A stretch of 59,885 nucleotides of DNA, from the NCBI RefSeq assembly GCF_900100185.1, contig NZ_FNEN01000003.1, forward strand, positions 81,117-141,001, written 5' to 3'. Shown piece by piece: positions 36,738 to 46,163 of this stretch. Both the position numbers and the translations under genes were made by a program. Under the pieces are notes generated by a model. It saw nothing but the letters and a program-made list of their open reading frames with translations, ran no database searches and had not been told where the DNA came from. The stretch is from Natribacillus halophilus (GTDB lineage: Bacteria > Bacillota > Bacilli > Bacillales > Marinococcaceae). The stretch's first letter is position 1. Each line of letters starts with the position of its first letter.

Positions 36738-37647
36738 ATTCCGTCATCTTGTTCCGGAGCGTTCCGACCAAGGGCAGATGAACGGACACTTCATCCCCGG
36801 CGCGCAAGTATTGCGGCGGCTCCATGCCTTTGCCGACGCCCGCCGGTGTGCCGGTCGCGATGATATCCCCTGGTTCCAATGTCATTCCCCGGGAAATAAT
36901 ATGGATCAAGTCAGGGATGTCAAAAATCATATCCGTCAAGGGTGCCGATTGTCGTGTTTCTCCGTTTACTGTTACCGTAAGATGCTGCTTTGCCAACGTC
37001 CGTTCATCTACATCTGTCACGATTACCGGGCCCAGCGGGCTAAACCCGTCCAACCCTTTCCCGAGAAAAAATTGCTTATGACGGGCCTGCAAATCCCGTG
37101 CTGTTACATCATTCAACAAGGTAACACCGAATACATGATTCCATGCTTCTTCACGCTTGATTTTCGTCCCTTCGCGGCCAATCACTACGGCCACTTCCCC
37201 TTCATAGTCAACCTGATCGGTTACTTCGGGATGGATGCTCACCGGCTGCTCATGGCCGACGATGCTCGTGTGCGGTTTTGTAAAAATGAGCGGGTGTTCG
37301 GGAAGGTCGGCGTCATGATCGAGCTCAAGTGCGTGGGCGGCATAATTTTTTCCGACACACATAATATTCTTCGGCGGCTTCGTGATCGGCGCTCGCCGCT
37401 CAACCTCATCGATTTTAACCCAAAATGCCTCGTCCTCCCCCTTCGCCAGCGCCTGTTCCATCACTTCTGCCGCGCTATTCAGAAACGACTCGCCGCGTTG
37501 GATCGCCGTGCTCATATCGACGGGACACTCGGTGCCCGGCTGTAATTGCCGAAAAGCGTCTGCGAGCACTAAAATTCTCTCCCCATCTTCACTTTCAACC
37601 CCGAGCTGTTCTTTATCGTTATGTTTCATGGAAAGGAGTCGCAGCAT
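36736..37647 (-). CDS. Fumarylacetoacetate hydrolase-family protein
   Basis: 303 aa. FAH fold with metal site VDYEGEVAVVIGREG, KPHTSIVGHEQP and TGTPAGVGKG near the end. Such enzymes hydrolyse or decarboxylate acylpyruvates, oxaloacetate or aromatic-degradation products. Good GAGGGAGAG site. It follows the quinone-reductase-like gene by 18 bp and is probably last gene of the accC-accB-led run. Substrate unknown. Confidence 0.9.
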   Translation of the reverse strand: MLRLLSMKHNDKEQLGVESEDGERILVLADAFRQLQPGTECPVDMSTAIQRGESFLNSAAEVMEQALAKGEDEAFWVKIDEVERRAPITKPPKNIMCVGKNYAAHALELDHDADLPEHPLIFTKPHTSIVGHEQPVSIHPEVTDQVDYEGEVAVVIGREGTKIKREEAWNHVFGVTLLNDVTARDLQARHKQFFLGKGLDGFSPLGPVIVTDVDERTLAKQHLTVTVNGETRQSAPLTDMIFDIPDLIHIISRGMTLEPGDIIATGTPAGVGKGMEPPQYLRAGDEVSVHLPLVGTLRNKMTE

Positions 37648-37665
37648 GTTGATCTCTCCCTCTCA

Positions 37666-38244
37666 TCATTGAAAATATTCCGGATATTGACGCACTTGCG
37701 CAAACATAGTCTCCCGCTCGTCTTCATCGGCAAGCACCACATATCCCAAATGCAGTGGTCTCACTTGCCTGAATCCGCAAAAATCACTGATCGCTTTTTT
37801 AAATAGATTTTCCATCCATTCCTTCTGGCCGCTTCTTTCCCATACTTCTTGAGGAGCCCCCGTCGTATAAATCATTCCCAACGGCTTCTCCGCCATTTTC
37901 GGTATCGGTGTTTCACCATCCAACTCAAAAGCAAATCCAAAAGATAAGACACGATCAAGATAGCCTTTGCCTATCGCGGGTAAACTCCCCCACCAGACAG
38001 GAAAAATAAAGGTCACACCCGCGGCTCGTTCTATGTATCGATGTTCGGCGATAATATCTTCCTGATAATGATAATGCTGGGATTGTTCGTACTCGGTCCA
38101 GGAAAGGAGGGGGTCAAACGCGAGCCGGTATAAATCACGAACGACCACTTCTTCCCCTCGGGCCTCCCAAGCCGCTCGGTATTCGTCAAGAAGCGCGCGG
38201 TTAAAGCTATCTTCACTTGGGTGCATGTAAATGATCAGATGCAT
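37666..38244 (-). CDS. NAD(P)H-dependent flavodoxin-fold oxidoreductase
   Basis: 192 aa, NQO/KefF-like: LIIYMHPSEDSFNRAL (FMN/FAD phosphate loop), FPVWWGSLPAIGKGYLDRVLSFGFAF is the family signature. Reduces quinones or similar with NAD(P)H. Starts 7 bp after accB, so it belongs to that transcript. Confidence 0.9.
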   Translation of the reverse strand: MHLIIYMHPSEDSFNRALLDEYRAAWEARGEEVVVRDLYRLAFDPLLSWTEYEQSQHYHYQEDIIAEHRYIERAAGVTFIFPVWWGSLPAIGKGYLDRVLSFGFAFELDGETPIPKMAEKPLGMIYTTGAPQEVWERSGQKEWMENLFKKAISDFCGFRQVRPLHLGYVVLADEDERETMFAQVRQYPEYFQ

Positions 38245-38251
38245 ATCGCCC

Positions 38252-38731
38252 TCAACCTGTCTTTACGAGAAACAGCGGCTGGCCATAATCGACAAGTTCT
38301 CCGTTCTCGACGAGGATTTCTATAATTTCTCCTTCGGTTTCCGCTTCTATCTCGTTCATGAGCTTCATCGCTTCCACGATACAAACGACAGACGATTCAC
38401 CAATTCGATCCCCGACCTGAACATAGGAATCCGCGTCCGGTGAAGGGCCCCGGTAAAAGGTTCCCACCATGGGTGATGTGATTTTCTCGGCATTTTCATC
38501 TGTAGACGCTCCCGTCGTATCAGCACGGGGCGTCTCCGCTTGCTCTTCTGGTTGGGAACGTTCGGTAGGTGCGGCCACCTGTACCGGCGGCGCCGGTGCT
38601 TGCTGCGCGACTGTTTTCGATTCTTTTCGGATGACCACTCCGGAATGGTCCTCGCCGGTGACTTCCAATTCAGCAATGCCGGACTCATCAACGGCCTTGA
38701 GTAATTCCTTGATTTCATCGATACTATACAT
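38252..38731 (-). CDS. accB: Biotin carboxyl carrier protein of acetyl-CoA carboxylase
   Basis: 159 aa. N-terminal [21 protein letters not shown], a Pro/Ala/acidic linker, and a C-terminal biotinyl domain with the biotinylated Lys in [17 protein letters not shown] precedes the ATG. It follows accC here, whereas accB-accC order beside spoIIIA is usual in Bacillus; no accA/accD in the window. It may be a second copy serving another carboxylation. Confidence 0.94.
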   Translation of the reverse strand: MYSIDEIKELLKAVDESGIAELEVTGEDHSGVVIRKESKTVAQQAPAPPVQVAAPTERSQPEEQAETPRADTTGASTDENAEKITSPMVGTFYRGPSPDADSYVQVGDRIGESSVVCIVEAMKLMNEIEAETEGEIIEILVENGELVDYGQPLFLVKTG

Positions 38732-38749
38732 GATGATTTCCTCCTTTTC

Positions 38750-40093
38750 CTAAAGGTTCTCCTTTTCTGCCAGGAAGGTCGTATCAAATACCCCTGCCCG
38801 AAAGGCCTCATTGTCCATAAGCTCAAGGTGGAAAGGGATCGTCGTCTCCACACCTTCTACGACAAATTCTACAAGTGCCCGTCTCATCCGTGCAATCGCC
38901 TCTTCGCGGTCAGCACCATGGACGATCAATTTCGCCACCATCGAATCATAATAGGGCGTAATCGTATAGCCGGTATAAACCGCGCTATCGACCCGAACCC
39001 CCGGCCCCCCAGGCGGGAGATACATCGTCACTTTTCCCGGGGAGGAACGGAAATTTTTCGTCGGATCTTCTGCATTAATCCGACACTCAATAGAATGACC
39101 GCGTACAGAGACATCCACTTGCTCTATCGATAACGGCTGTCCGCTCCCCGCGCGGATTTGCTCTTTAATAAGATCCGTGCCCGTCACTTCTTCGGTCACC
39201 GGATGCTCCACCTGAATGCGCGTATTCATTTCCATAAAATAAAAATTGTGATGCTTGTCAAGCAAAAATTCTACCGTGCCCGCGCCTACATAATCGACCG
39301 CTCTGGCCGCTTTTATTCCAGCTTCGCCAATCTGTTGCCGCAGCTTTTCATTTAATGCCGGCGAAGGGGCTTCTTCCACCAGTTTTTGATGGCGACGCTG
39401 AATGGAACAGTCCCTCTCCCCAAAGTGAACGACATCTCCAAACCGGTCGGCCATAATTTGAATTTCAATATGTCGGGGTTCTTCGATATATTTTTCTAAG
39501 TATAAGCCCGCGTTGCCAAAATTGGTCTCTGCTTCCCGATGAGCCGTCTTTAACGAACGGAGCAGATCATCGGCGTCATAGGCAACGCGCATACCTTTCC
39601 CCCCGCCCCCCGCGGCGGCTTTCACCATAACGGGATAGCCGATGTCCTTTGCGGTTCTAAGCGCTTGTTTTTCATCGTCAACGAGGCCATCGCTTCCCGG
39701 AACGATCGGGACCCCTGCCGCTTGCATCGTTTCACGCGCCTGTGATTTTTCACCCATTTGGTCAATCGCCTCCGCAGACGGGCCGATAAAAGTAAGGCCG
39801 TGATCCGCACAAATGTCAGCGAATGCTGCATTTTCAGCTAAAAAACCATAGCCGGGATGAATCGCGTCTGCCCCCGTTTTCGTGGCGGTTGCAATCAAGT
39901 TCGTTTTGTTTAGATAACTGTCGGTCGCAGCGCTTGGACCAACGCAATAAGCCTCATCAGCGATGAGAACATGCAATGACTCCTCGTCTGCTTCTGAATA
40001 CACAGCCACCGTTTCTATGTTTAACTCACGACATGCGCGTATAATGCGGACGGCAATTTCACCGCGATTGGCGATCAAGACCTTATTAATCAT
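38750..40093 (-). CDS. accC: Biotin carboxylase
   Basis: 447 aa. Carboxylates biotin on AccB with ATP and bicarbonate. ATP-grasp: [14 protein letters not shown] glycine loop, [31 protein letters not shown], and [16 protein letters not shown] near the C-terminus, all typical of AccC. Order accC-accB (reverse of usual), 18 bp apart. Confidence 0.95.
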   Translation of the reverse strand: MINKVLIANRGEIAVRIIRACRELNIETVAVYSEADEESLHVLIADEAYCVGPSAATDSYLNKTNLIATATKTGADAIHPGYGFLAENAAFADICADHGLTFIGPSAEAIDQMGEKSQARETMQAAGVPIVPGSDGLVDDEKQALRTAKDIGYPVMVKAAAGGGGKGMRVAYDADDLLRSLKTAHREAETNFGNAGLYLEKYIEEPRHIEIQIMADRFGDVVHFGERDCSIQRRHQKLVEEAPSPALNEKLRQQIGEAGIKAARAVDYVGAGTVEFLLDKHHNFYFMEMNTRIQVEHPVTEEVTGTDLIKEQIRAGSGQPLSIEQVDVSVRGHSIECRINAEDPTKNFRSSPGKVTMYLPPGGPGVRVDSAVYTGYTITPYYDSMVAKLIVHGADREEAIARMRRALVEFVVEGVETTIPFHLELMDNEAFRAGVFDTTFLAEKENL

Positions 40094-40363
40094 GCCTGAA
40101 GCGTCTCCCTTCCCTCATTTCATGCTAGGAACCGACCCTTTTGTCCGTCCTCTTAAATTCTAAATAAAAACATATCGACCGTCAACGTTTGCGAGTCCTG
40201 TCATTTTCCCACATTATCAAATAGCGAGGGCATTCAGTGTCGAAGCAAGGTATAACGGCGCCACGATTTTTCCCCTTTTTCCCAAGCGATTAGACAAAGA
40301 AGGGTTTGTCATCTACACTAAACAGGTATAGACAAAAAGGAAATCTTATGGAGGTGATGATTC

Positions 40364-40642
40364 ATGGCAGATGTAAAGAAAGAAGCAGAACGCTTGGAAG
40401 GTTGGACGCTGGAAGGGGAAAAGATTTCGAAAACCTTCTCCTTTGACGGATATCTCGAAGGGATCGCTTTCGTGAAAAAGATCGCGGTCTATGCCGAGGG
40501 TGTCCAGCATCACCCGCATGTCACCATCGATCATACGAACGTCACTGTACTATGGACAACGGTAGACCAAGGCGCGCTCACGGAAAAAGATATCGCAGCC
40601 GCACGGGCAACAGACAATTTGTTAAAGAGTGACCACGTATAA
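40364..40642 (+). CDS. Pterin-4a-carbinolamine dehydratase
   Basis: 92 aa. Small PCD fold with the conserved HHPHVTIDHTNVTV (three His near the active site) and F-x-F-x-x-Y-L-E-x-I-A-F at the front. Recycles oxidised pterin for aromatic amino acid hydroxylases; no hydroxylase is in the window, so it may have another role. GGAGGTGA precedes the ATG. Confidence 0.92.
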   Translation: MADVKKEAERLEGWTLEGEKISKTFSFDGYLEGIAFVKKIAVYAEGVQHHPHVTIDHTNVTVLWTTVDQGALTEKDIAAARATDNLLKSDHV

Positions 40643-40713
40643 AATCAGGGGGAGAGACGTGTGCCCTCGCCTCCCTCATTTTGCCATTGAACGCTGAAAG
40701 GAGAATCCATAAT

Positions 40714-41139
40714 ATGGATTTGTTGGGAATAGCTGCTATCATCGCTGCGCTCGCGTTCGCGGTGCTTGTCATCTATTTGGCGAGAGCGCTCGGCAATTTA
40801 ACAAATGTGCTCGCCAAGACCGAAGTCACCGTGGAGAAGCTGCCGGAGCAACTGGATGGCATAACAAAGGAAACGGGAACAGTGCTTCATAACACAAATG
40901 AAACGCTCCTGGACGTAAACGAGAAAATCGCCACACTGAATCCACTCTTTGAGATGGTCGGAGACGCCGGCGAGGCTTCCCGTAAATTATCATCCTCGCT
41001 CGTCGACATGACCGCTTCCTTTAAAAAAGAATCACATGAGGCAAACGACACCTCTCAGCAAAAAGGATTGAGCGGCTTTTACGGACTCGCGGCCTTCATC
41101 TATCTTTTAAGGCAAAAAAGGAAAGAAAAAGGCGATTAG
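40714..41139 (+). CDS. DUF948-domain membrane-anchored protein
   Basis: 141 aa. One N-terminal helix (LLGIAAIIAALAFAVLVIYLA), then a coiled-coil-like helix of the DUF948 type (NLTNVLAKTEVTVEKLPEQLDGITKE) and a lysine-rich tail. Start ATG 40714 after AAAGGAG. Function unknown; general-stress/envelope proteins of this class are common in Bacillaceae. Confidence 0.85.
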   Translation: MDLLGIAAIIAALAFAVLVIYLARALGNLTNVLAKTEVTVEKLPEQLDGITKETGTVLHNTNETLLDVNEKIATLNPLFEMVGDAGEASRKLSSSLVDMTASFKKESHEANDTSQQKGLSGFYGLAAFIYLLRQKRKEKGD

Positions 41140-41172
41140 AGTGTAGAAAGGTCTCTGCACTCTTTTTTTTTT
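41139..41172 (+). terminator. Terminator after DUF948 gene
   Basis: Stem GAGTGTAGA/TCTGCACTC then T10. Confidence 0.85.
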
Positions 41173-41278
41173 AAAAAAAGATGAAGGCGAATGATGCGTT
41201 GCCTTCATCTCTCTATATATAATACAGGGGGGTATTGTATATGATTTCCTTTTTCCGCTCATTTTAAACCTGTATCAT

Positions 41279-42025
41279 TCATTTCATTGTAAAACCCTGG
41301 TCTTTCAAAAACTTCGTCACTTGCTGGCGCCTGGGTTTGCCGAGCAGATTGACCATATTCGCGCCCCAACCGTCTGTTTTGCTGCCTTTCGTCCGTCGCT
41401 CATAATAATCACTCGTCTCGCGTTCATAGTCGTCCAGCCCTTCCTGGTAGCGAGAAGCTTCGTAACGATCCTCGTGCAAAATCATCGGCTTCGGAAAGCG
41501 CGGCTTCTGGCCGGGGTCCTGGTCCGGATAGCCGAGACAAAGGCCCATGACCGGAAACGTATGCTTTGGAAGCTCCAGCACTTCCGCGACGCGGTGCAAA
41601 TCATTGCGGACACCCCCGATCATCACTCCGCCCAACCCGTAGGAACGGGCCGCAAGCAATACATTTTCGGCGGCGAGGGCTACATCCACCGCACCGACGA
41701 GCACATTTTCCGTTTCTTCCAGCTGAATGTCGGCATTAAATTTTTCACTGTTGATGACATGCTTATGCCAATCGGCTACAAAAACGAGAAAGAGCGGGCT
41801 TTCACGCACGTATTTTTGATTGGCCGCGACCTCGGAAATAGCGTCTCGCTTTTCCTGATCGTTGACGCGGATGATCGTATAAGACTGGACATGACTGGAT
41901 GTCGGTGCCCAGCGGGCCGATTCCACCAGATCGGTCACGATTTCTTCCGAAACAGCGGTATCCTTGAATTTACGAATCGATTGATGCGTTTGCATCAGAG
42001 CGCGTGTATTTTCATGATTCATCAT
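41279..42025 (-). CDS. NADPH-dependent nitroreductase/flavin reductase (NfrA-like)
   Basis: 248 aa, nitroreductase fold with FMN site HQSIRKFKDT, RWAPTSSHVQSYTII, and LGGVMIGGVRNDL. The C-terminal tail (GWGANMVNLLGKPRRQQVTKFL) is like NfrA1. Its start overlaps the end of the allantoinase-like gene by 14 bp. Confidence 0.92.
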   Translation of the reverse strand: MMNHENTRALMQTHQSIRKFKDTAVSEEIVTDLVESARWAPTSSHVQSYTIIRVNDQEKRDAISEVAANQKYVRESPLFLVFVADWHKHVINSEKFNADIQLEETENVLVGAVDVALAAENVLLAARSYGLGGVMIGGVRNDLHRVAEVLELPKHTFPVMGLCLGYPDQDPGQKPRFPKPMILHEDRYEASRYQEGLDDYERETSDYYERRTKGSKTDGWGANMVNLLGKPRRQQVTKFLKDQGFTMK

Positions 42026-43421
42026 TGATCCCTCCCGGTGTCACGAGTTCTCCGTTGCATGCTTCATTTACAATCTCGCCATCCTGCATCACCGTTCGCC
42101 CCGAGACGACCGTGCGAACGGGCCACCCTCTTATCGAGCGCCCATCGTACGCGCTGATTTTACTTTTGCTGTGCAGCGCTTCTTTCTGAATGGTGCCCGT
42201 TTTTGCCATATCTACGATCGTCACATCTCCGTCGCTGCCCGGGGTAAACGTCCCTTTCCGCTCGGCAATGCCGTAGAGATGGGCGGGGTTTTCGGACATG
42301 AGTGCCACGAGACGGTTTAACGTCAGTTTTCCTTCATTCACCACATTAAGCATGAGCGGCACCATCGTCTCGACCCCGCACATGCCGGCGGGAATTTCAC
42401 TCAGCTTCCCTTCGTATTTTTCTTCTTCTGTGTGCGGGGCGTGATCGGAACAGACGACGGTAATCGTCCCGTCATTCACGCCCTCCCAGATCGCTTTTTG
42501 ATCTGCTGCGGTTTTTACGAGAGGGAAAATTTTCATATCTTTGCCGACCGTCTCATAATCTTCTTCGTTTAAAAATAAATAGTGGGGGCACGTTTCCACA
42601 CTCACCCTTTGCCCGGCCGCTTTAGCCCGGCGCACGGCCGCAACACTTTCGGCAGCGGAAACGTGTAAAACATGAAAATGGACACCGGCCGCTTTCGCGA
42701 GTGTCAGCCCTGTTTCAACGGTCAACTGCTCGGCGACCCCGGGCCTTGACGCGAGTAAAGCCTGATACGAGTCATCATCCGGGTCTTTTTCTTCCCCGAG
42801 CCGGCGAATCAGTTCATGGTTTTCCGCGTGCACCGCGAACAATTGCCCGGTGTTGGCTACTTCCTTCATCATCGCGTACACTTCACCGTCGTCATAAGGC
42901 TGAATGATCTCCTCGCTGTCTTCACTCACATTGTAATAGAGTTGAAACGTCTCGCGGTGGATCCCGTAACCCCAGAAATATTTAAACCCGATAACACCTT
43001 TTCGATGCATGTCCACAAAATCGGCCCGGTTCAACGGACCGAGACAAATGCCCCAGAGCCCGAAATTCACCGCTGCCTTCGGTTGCAAGTTTTGCACCTG
43101 CGCGTCAAAACTTGCCGCATCACGCACCGGCGGCGTCGTGTTCGGCATTTCAAAGACCGTCGTAATGCCGCCGGCCGCGGCTGCCCGCGTCGATGTCGCA
43201 AAGTCTTCCTTATGGGTCGGGCCGGGATCGCGGGAATGCACATGGGTGTCGATCAAACCCGGAAGGACGTACTGTCCGCTGGCATCAATTACCTCGCGGG
43301 CCTGCTCATTGCTGCCCGGCGCTGTCACCGCGGCCACTTTTCCATCTTGAATGAAGAGCGTTCCCGGGAAAGTTTCTTGACTTGTCACCAGGTAGCCGTT
43401 TTCAATTTTTACATCGTACAT
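42012..43421 (-). CDS. Allantoinase-like cyclic amidohydrolase
   Basis: 469 aa. Metal site DTHVHSRDPG, bridging Lys candidate in IGFKYFWGYG, His in AVHAENHEL and FHVLHVSA, and Asp in CSDHAPHTEEEK. Opens cyclic amide rings; overall layout fits allantoinase (AllB/PucH), but EMPNTTPPV is closer to dihydroorotase-like enzymes. No other ureide genes nearby. ATG 43421 chosen (GAGGTG, 6 nt). Confidence 0.8.
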   Translation of the reverse strand: MYDVKIENGYLVTSQETFPGTLFIQDGKVAAVTAPGSNEQAREVIDASGQYVLPGLIDTHVHSRDPGPTHKEDFATSTRAAAAGGITTVFEMPNTTPPVRDAASFDAQVQNLQPKAAVNFGLWGICLGPLNRADFVDMHRKGVIGFKYFWGYGIHRETFQLYYNVSEDSEEIIQPYDDGEVYAMMKEVANTGQLFAVHAENHELIRRLGEEKDPDDDSYQALLASRPGVAEQLTVETGLTLAKAAGVHFHVLHVSAAESVAAVRRAKAAGQRVSVETCPHYLFLNEEDYETVGKDMKIFPLVKTAADQKAIWEGVNDGTITVVCSDHAPHTEEEKYEGKLSEIPAGMCGVETMVPLMLNVVNEGKLTLNRLVALMSENPAHLYGIAERKGTFTPGSDGDVTIVDMAKTGTIQKEALHSKSKISAYDGRSIRGWPVRTVVSGRTVMQDGEIVNEACNGELVTPGGINDES

Positions 43422-43435
43422 GCCCATCACCTCGC

Positions 43436-43966
43436 TTAATCAATATCATCATAAGCACGGCTCCCGCCGGCGCGACGTTGTTTTTGATACTTGCCGTCGT
43501 AGGGAGTCGCGGCTTTTTGATCCATTCGGGCAAAAACGAGCTGGGCAATCCGGCGCCCGGATATTAAGCGAATCGGCAGACGATTGGCGTTAAAAAGTTC
43601 GAGCGTGATCTCGCCTTCAAAGCCGGGGTCCACCCAGCCCGCGTTTTGGATAAATAACCCCATACGTCCGATGGAACTGCGCCCTTCCACAAAGGCTGTT
43701 AAATTTTCCGGTAGTTTTATGTACTCGTTCGTCGTCGCGAGCAAAAAGGAATTCGGCGGAATAATCACTTCATCGGACTCAAATTCGACATATTGGGCCG
43801 GAGTATCCAACGCGACCGACTCAATCGCGTTTTCATCAAGTTTTAAATAATGATTCCCAAGGCGAATGTCAACGGACGCGGGCTGAATCTGCACATCATT
43901 GACCGGCTCGATGATGAGCTCACCCCGCGCCATCATGGCTTTAATGGTAGCATCTGATAATATCAA
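43436..43966 (-). CDS. dcd: dCTP deaminase
   Basis: 176 aa. VEGRSSIGRMGLFIQNAGWVDPGFEGEITLELFN in pieces is the core motif (Glu of the last part is catalytic). Deaminates dCTP to dUTP; similar Bacillus halodurans enzyme also acts as dUTPase, so a bifunctional form is possible. Starts at TTG with AGGAGG 7 nt upstream. Confidence 0.94.
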   Translation of the reverse strand: MILSDATIKAMMARGELIIEPVNDVQIQPASVDIRLGNHYLKLDENAIESVALDTPAQYVEFESDEVIIPPNSFLLATTNEYIKLPENLTAFVEGRSSIGRMGLFIQNAGWVDPGFEGEITLELFNANRLPIRLISGRRIAQLVFARMDQKAATPYDGKYQKQRRAGGSRAYDDID

Positions 43967-44096
43967 AGAGGTTCCTCCTGAACGACAATTTCACTCCCAA
44001 GTATAACCGATTCGACAGCGGTCGCCAAGGGACACGCGTTTCAGCCTCCTGCGCCATCCGTTGGAACGTAAAAAGGGGTAAGCTAACCGAAAAAGT

Positions 44097-44119
44097 GCTC
44101 CAACCGAACCGGTTGGAGC
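44097..44119 (-). terminator. Terminator after IDEAL-domain gene
   Basis: 10-bp stem GCTCCAACCG/CGGTTGGAGC, T5 on the minus strand. Confidence 0.8.
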
Positions 44120-44161
44120 TTCAATCGCGTGCTTTTCCCACCTCTCACTTCTCACCTCTAG

Positions 44162-44479
44162 TCAGCTGTCGATGTTGATTTTCATATCCTCAAAGTTACA
44201 TTCCATCTCATAGCCGTGTTCCGAAACCGTACACCCCGATCGATACTGGGCGAGCCATTCGTTATATTGCTGGCTCAACATGTCGAAACGTTTTTTATCC
44301 CTGGCATCCAGTGCTTCATCAATCAGCCGTTTAAAACGGGCTTTCGTAAATTCATAGACGGAGTACTCCAGCATCATGCGCGCATAAAGCGCTTGCAAAA
44401 CTTGCCTGGGTGCCCGATAACCCTTGCGGATCCCCTTTAACTTTTCAAACAGTTCACTTTCGTATGTTGAGGCTGTCAT
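44162..44479 (-). CDS. IDEAL-domain protein
   Basis: 105 aa. Residues about 50-75 read LIDEALDARDKKRFDMLSQQ, matching the IDEAL domain seen in Bacillus YpiB/YozE-type proteins. GGGGGG site before the ATG. A small helical adapter-type protein; function not known. Confidence 0.82.
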   Translation of the reverse strand: MTASTYESELFEKLKGIRKGYRAPRQVLQALYARMMLEYSVYEFTKARFKRLIDEALDARDKKRFDMLSQQYNEWLAQYRSGCTVSEHGYEMECNFEDMKINIDS

Positions 44480-44588
44480 TGTGATCCCCCCTGGTTTGCC
44501 TCTCCCAAGGCTTCTAAATTTTAAAATGGGTCCACTGACGCTATTGCTTTTTTATTTTTCTTATACCCGGTTGGCCTCACTTCTAAAC

Positions 44589-44650
44589 TTTAAAGAAAAC
44601 TTGGCTTATCGCCAAGCCTGGCGAGCGTAGCCACATTGTTTCTTATCTGC
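44589..44650 (+). repeat. Dispersed multi-stem element, internally deleted copy (copy C)
   Basis: Positions 44589-44624 equal 29298-29333 of copy A; 44625-44650 equal 29481-29506. The middle is missing, with GGC microhomology at the join. It lies in a 239-bp gap otherwise holding only the start signals of the next gene. Confidence 0.8.
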
Positions 44651-44718
44651 TAAAGAAAAACTTTCTTCTTGCATGTACGAACATTCATTCGATATACTTA
44701 CAGCAAAGAGGTGACGAC

Positions 44719-45108
44719 ATGTTCTTACGTAAAAAGGATGCTACGCTCATTCATTACGCCGTGATTTTGCCGTTGGTGAAAAAAACGTTTGAAAAAGACC
44801 ATCTGCATTTGGAACAATACGTACACAGCAAGGCCCCCTACATGATTCTCGTTCACGAAGCGCTCACTTCCCTGCATAATGACCTCCGGCAACTCAAGCG
44901 TGTCCAGAAACAACGGGAGATTCGCGTCTACCTGGTCAATGCCGACGAGACATTTTCCACTTATGGTTATGTATGCAATCGCTACGAAGGGCAGAACCGC
45001 TATGTAAATGCCAATTTACAACGGCAAACCGAACGCTGCATGACCCGCTACCTTCAGGGCGCCCGGTTTTTCACGGACGAAGGGGCTTTACGGGAAAACC
45101 AGCGATAA
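44719..45108 (+). CDS. YhjD-like small protein
   Basis: 129 aa. LIHYAVILPLVKKTFEKD, SKAPYMILVHEALTSLHNDL and RQLKRVQKQREIRVY recall the layout of B. subtilis YhjD from memory. No signal peptide. GAGGTGACGAC before ATG. The last 55 bp overlap the convergent ywaF-type gene. Confidence 0.75.
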   Translation: MFLRKKDATLIHYAVILPLVKKTFEKDHLHLEQYVHSKAPYMILVHEALTSLHNDLRQLKRVQKQREIRVYLVNADETFSTYGYVCNRYEGQNRYVNANLQRQTERCMTRYLQGARFFTDEGALRENQR

Positions 45109-45800
45109 AGACCATACATCCCGAAAAATACGATAAGCGCCACGCCCTGCAGAGCAAAAATATAGTATGGCCAGGGACCGAACCAGTCAAACGGCGACGG
45201 ACCCGGCGGTTTTTCCATTAAATACATGTAGTTGCCGCCTACCCCCAGATTAAACAGAAACATGAGCGCCGCGTACCCGTTTAAATACAGCCACACCCAA
45301 AAGACCGAACGAAAACGGACCTGCATCTTTTCCACGGCCATCATATAGACGACAGCCACGATCACGAGGGCATGGGTAATAAAAAAATGCAGAAAACGAA
45401 AATGGGGAAAACCGTAATCGCCAACATCCGGAGTCAAAATCGTCAGGAACGCACTGCCCGCGCCAACGAAAAACGTGATCTCAAACCACGTCTGGCCGCG
45501 GGTGAGTAACATGAATATCGCCATGATCCAGGCAATACTGCTTAAATGAAAGGGCAACGCGAATGAAACGTCCCACACATCCCCTTGAATATACCACATC
45601 TGCAAAAGAACTTCCCCGACGATGAAAATTGCGACACAGCCAAAGCGCAAGAGATTTTGCCTTCCGGTTGAGCTTTGGAACCAGTTTCGCGCCAGCACAA
45701 TCAACACGCAGACACCGACTAATGAAACGATCACACCTATATGCGCCGGCCCGAACATAGTAAACCCCGGCCCGTCATGGGTATACGCCCACCACCACAT
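45054..45800 (-). CDS. YwaF/TIGR02206-family membrane protein
   Basis: 248 aa, about seven membrane helices. Conserved FGPAHIGVI, LPFHLSSIAWI and LNLGVGGNYMYLMEKPPGPSPFDW. Family function unknown. Good GGAGGGGG site. The C-terminal 18 codons are antisense to the end of the 44719 gene. Confidence 0.9.
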   Translation of the reverse strand: MWWWAYTHDGPGFTMFGPAHIGVIVSLVGVCVLIVLARNWFQSSTGRQNLLRFGCVAIFIVGEVLLQMWYIQGDVWDVSFALPFHLSSIAWIMAIFMLLTRGQTWFEITFFVGAGSAFLTILTPDVGDYGFPHFRFLHFFITHALVIVAVVYMMAVEKMQVRFRSVFWVWLYLNGYAALMFLFNLGVGGNYMYLMEKPPGPSPFDWFGPWPYYIFALQGVALIVFFGMYGLYRWFSRKAPSSVKNRAP

Positions 45801-45867
45801 ACAAATCCCCCTCCCTGGTGAAAAAGCGCCTGCAAGGGCTATTGCAGACGCCGAGGGTCAACCCTTG

Positions 45868-46005
45868 CTAACGCCGCCCCGTGATCATTTGGAAAATAAG
45901 AACGACCAGAGCGATCACGAGCAAAAGATGAATCAGCCCACCGGTCCCGCCGATAAACCCGAGCAGCCAAAGCACAACCAACACCGCGATAATTGTCCAT
46001 AACAT
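45868..46005 (-). CDS. Lmo0937-family small membrane protein
   Basis: 45 aa, starts MLWTIIAVLVVLWLLGFIGG and ends MITGRR. Two hydrophobic helices around a GGTGG turn. Common stress-related small protein of Firmicutes. AAGGGGGAAG precedes the ATG. Confidence 0.85.
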   Translation of the reverse strand: MLWTIIAVLVVLWLLGFIGGTGGLIHLLLVIALVVLIFQMITGRR

Positions 46006-46163
46006 TTGCGCTTCCCCCTTGTCCCTGAATGATACAAGTATATTATGAAAGCGCCGTTAATATTAGCATTATTTTGTCCATTCCCCGCGGGGAGCCTGAT
46101 TAAACGCATCCCTCATAGAAAAGAAAAGTAGTTGAGTTTGTTATAGGTCCTACCACATAACCA

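Noticed and set aside
36493-37545. 350-aa plus-strand frame
   Set aside because: Antisense shadow of the FAH-family gene and kamA end, with no start signals or domain.
41321-42028. 235-aa plus-strand frame
   Set aside because: Antisense to the nitroreductase gene, with no recognisable protein features.
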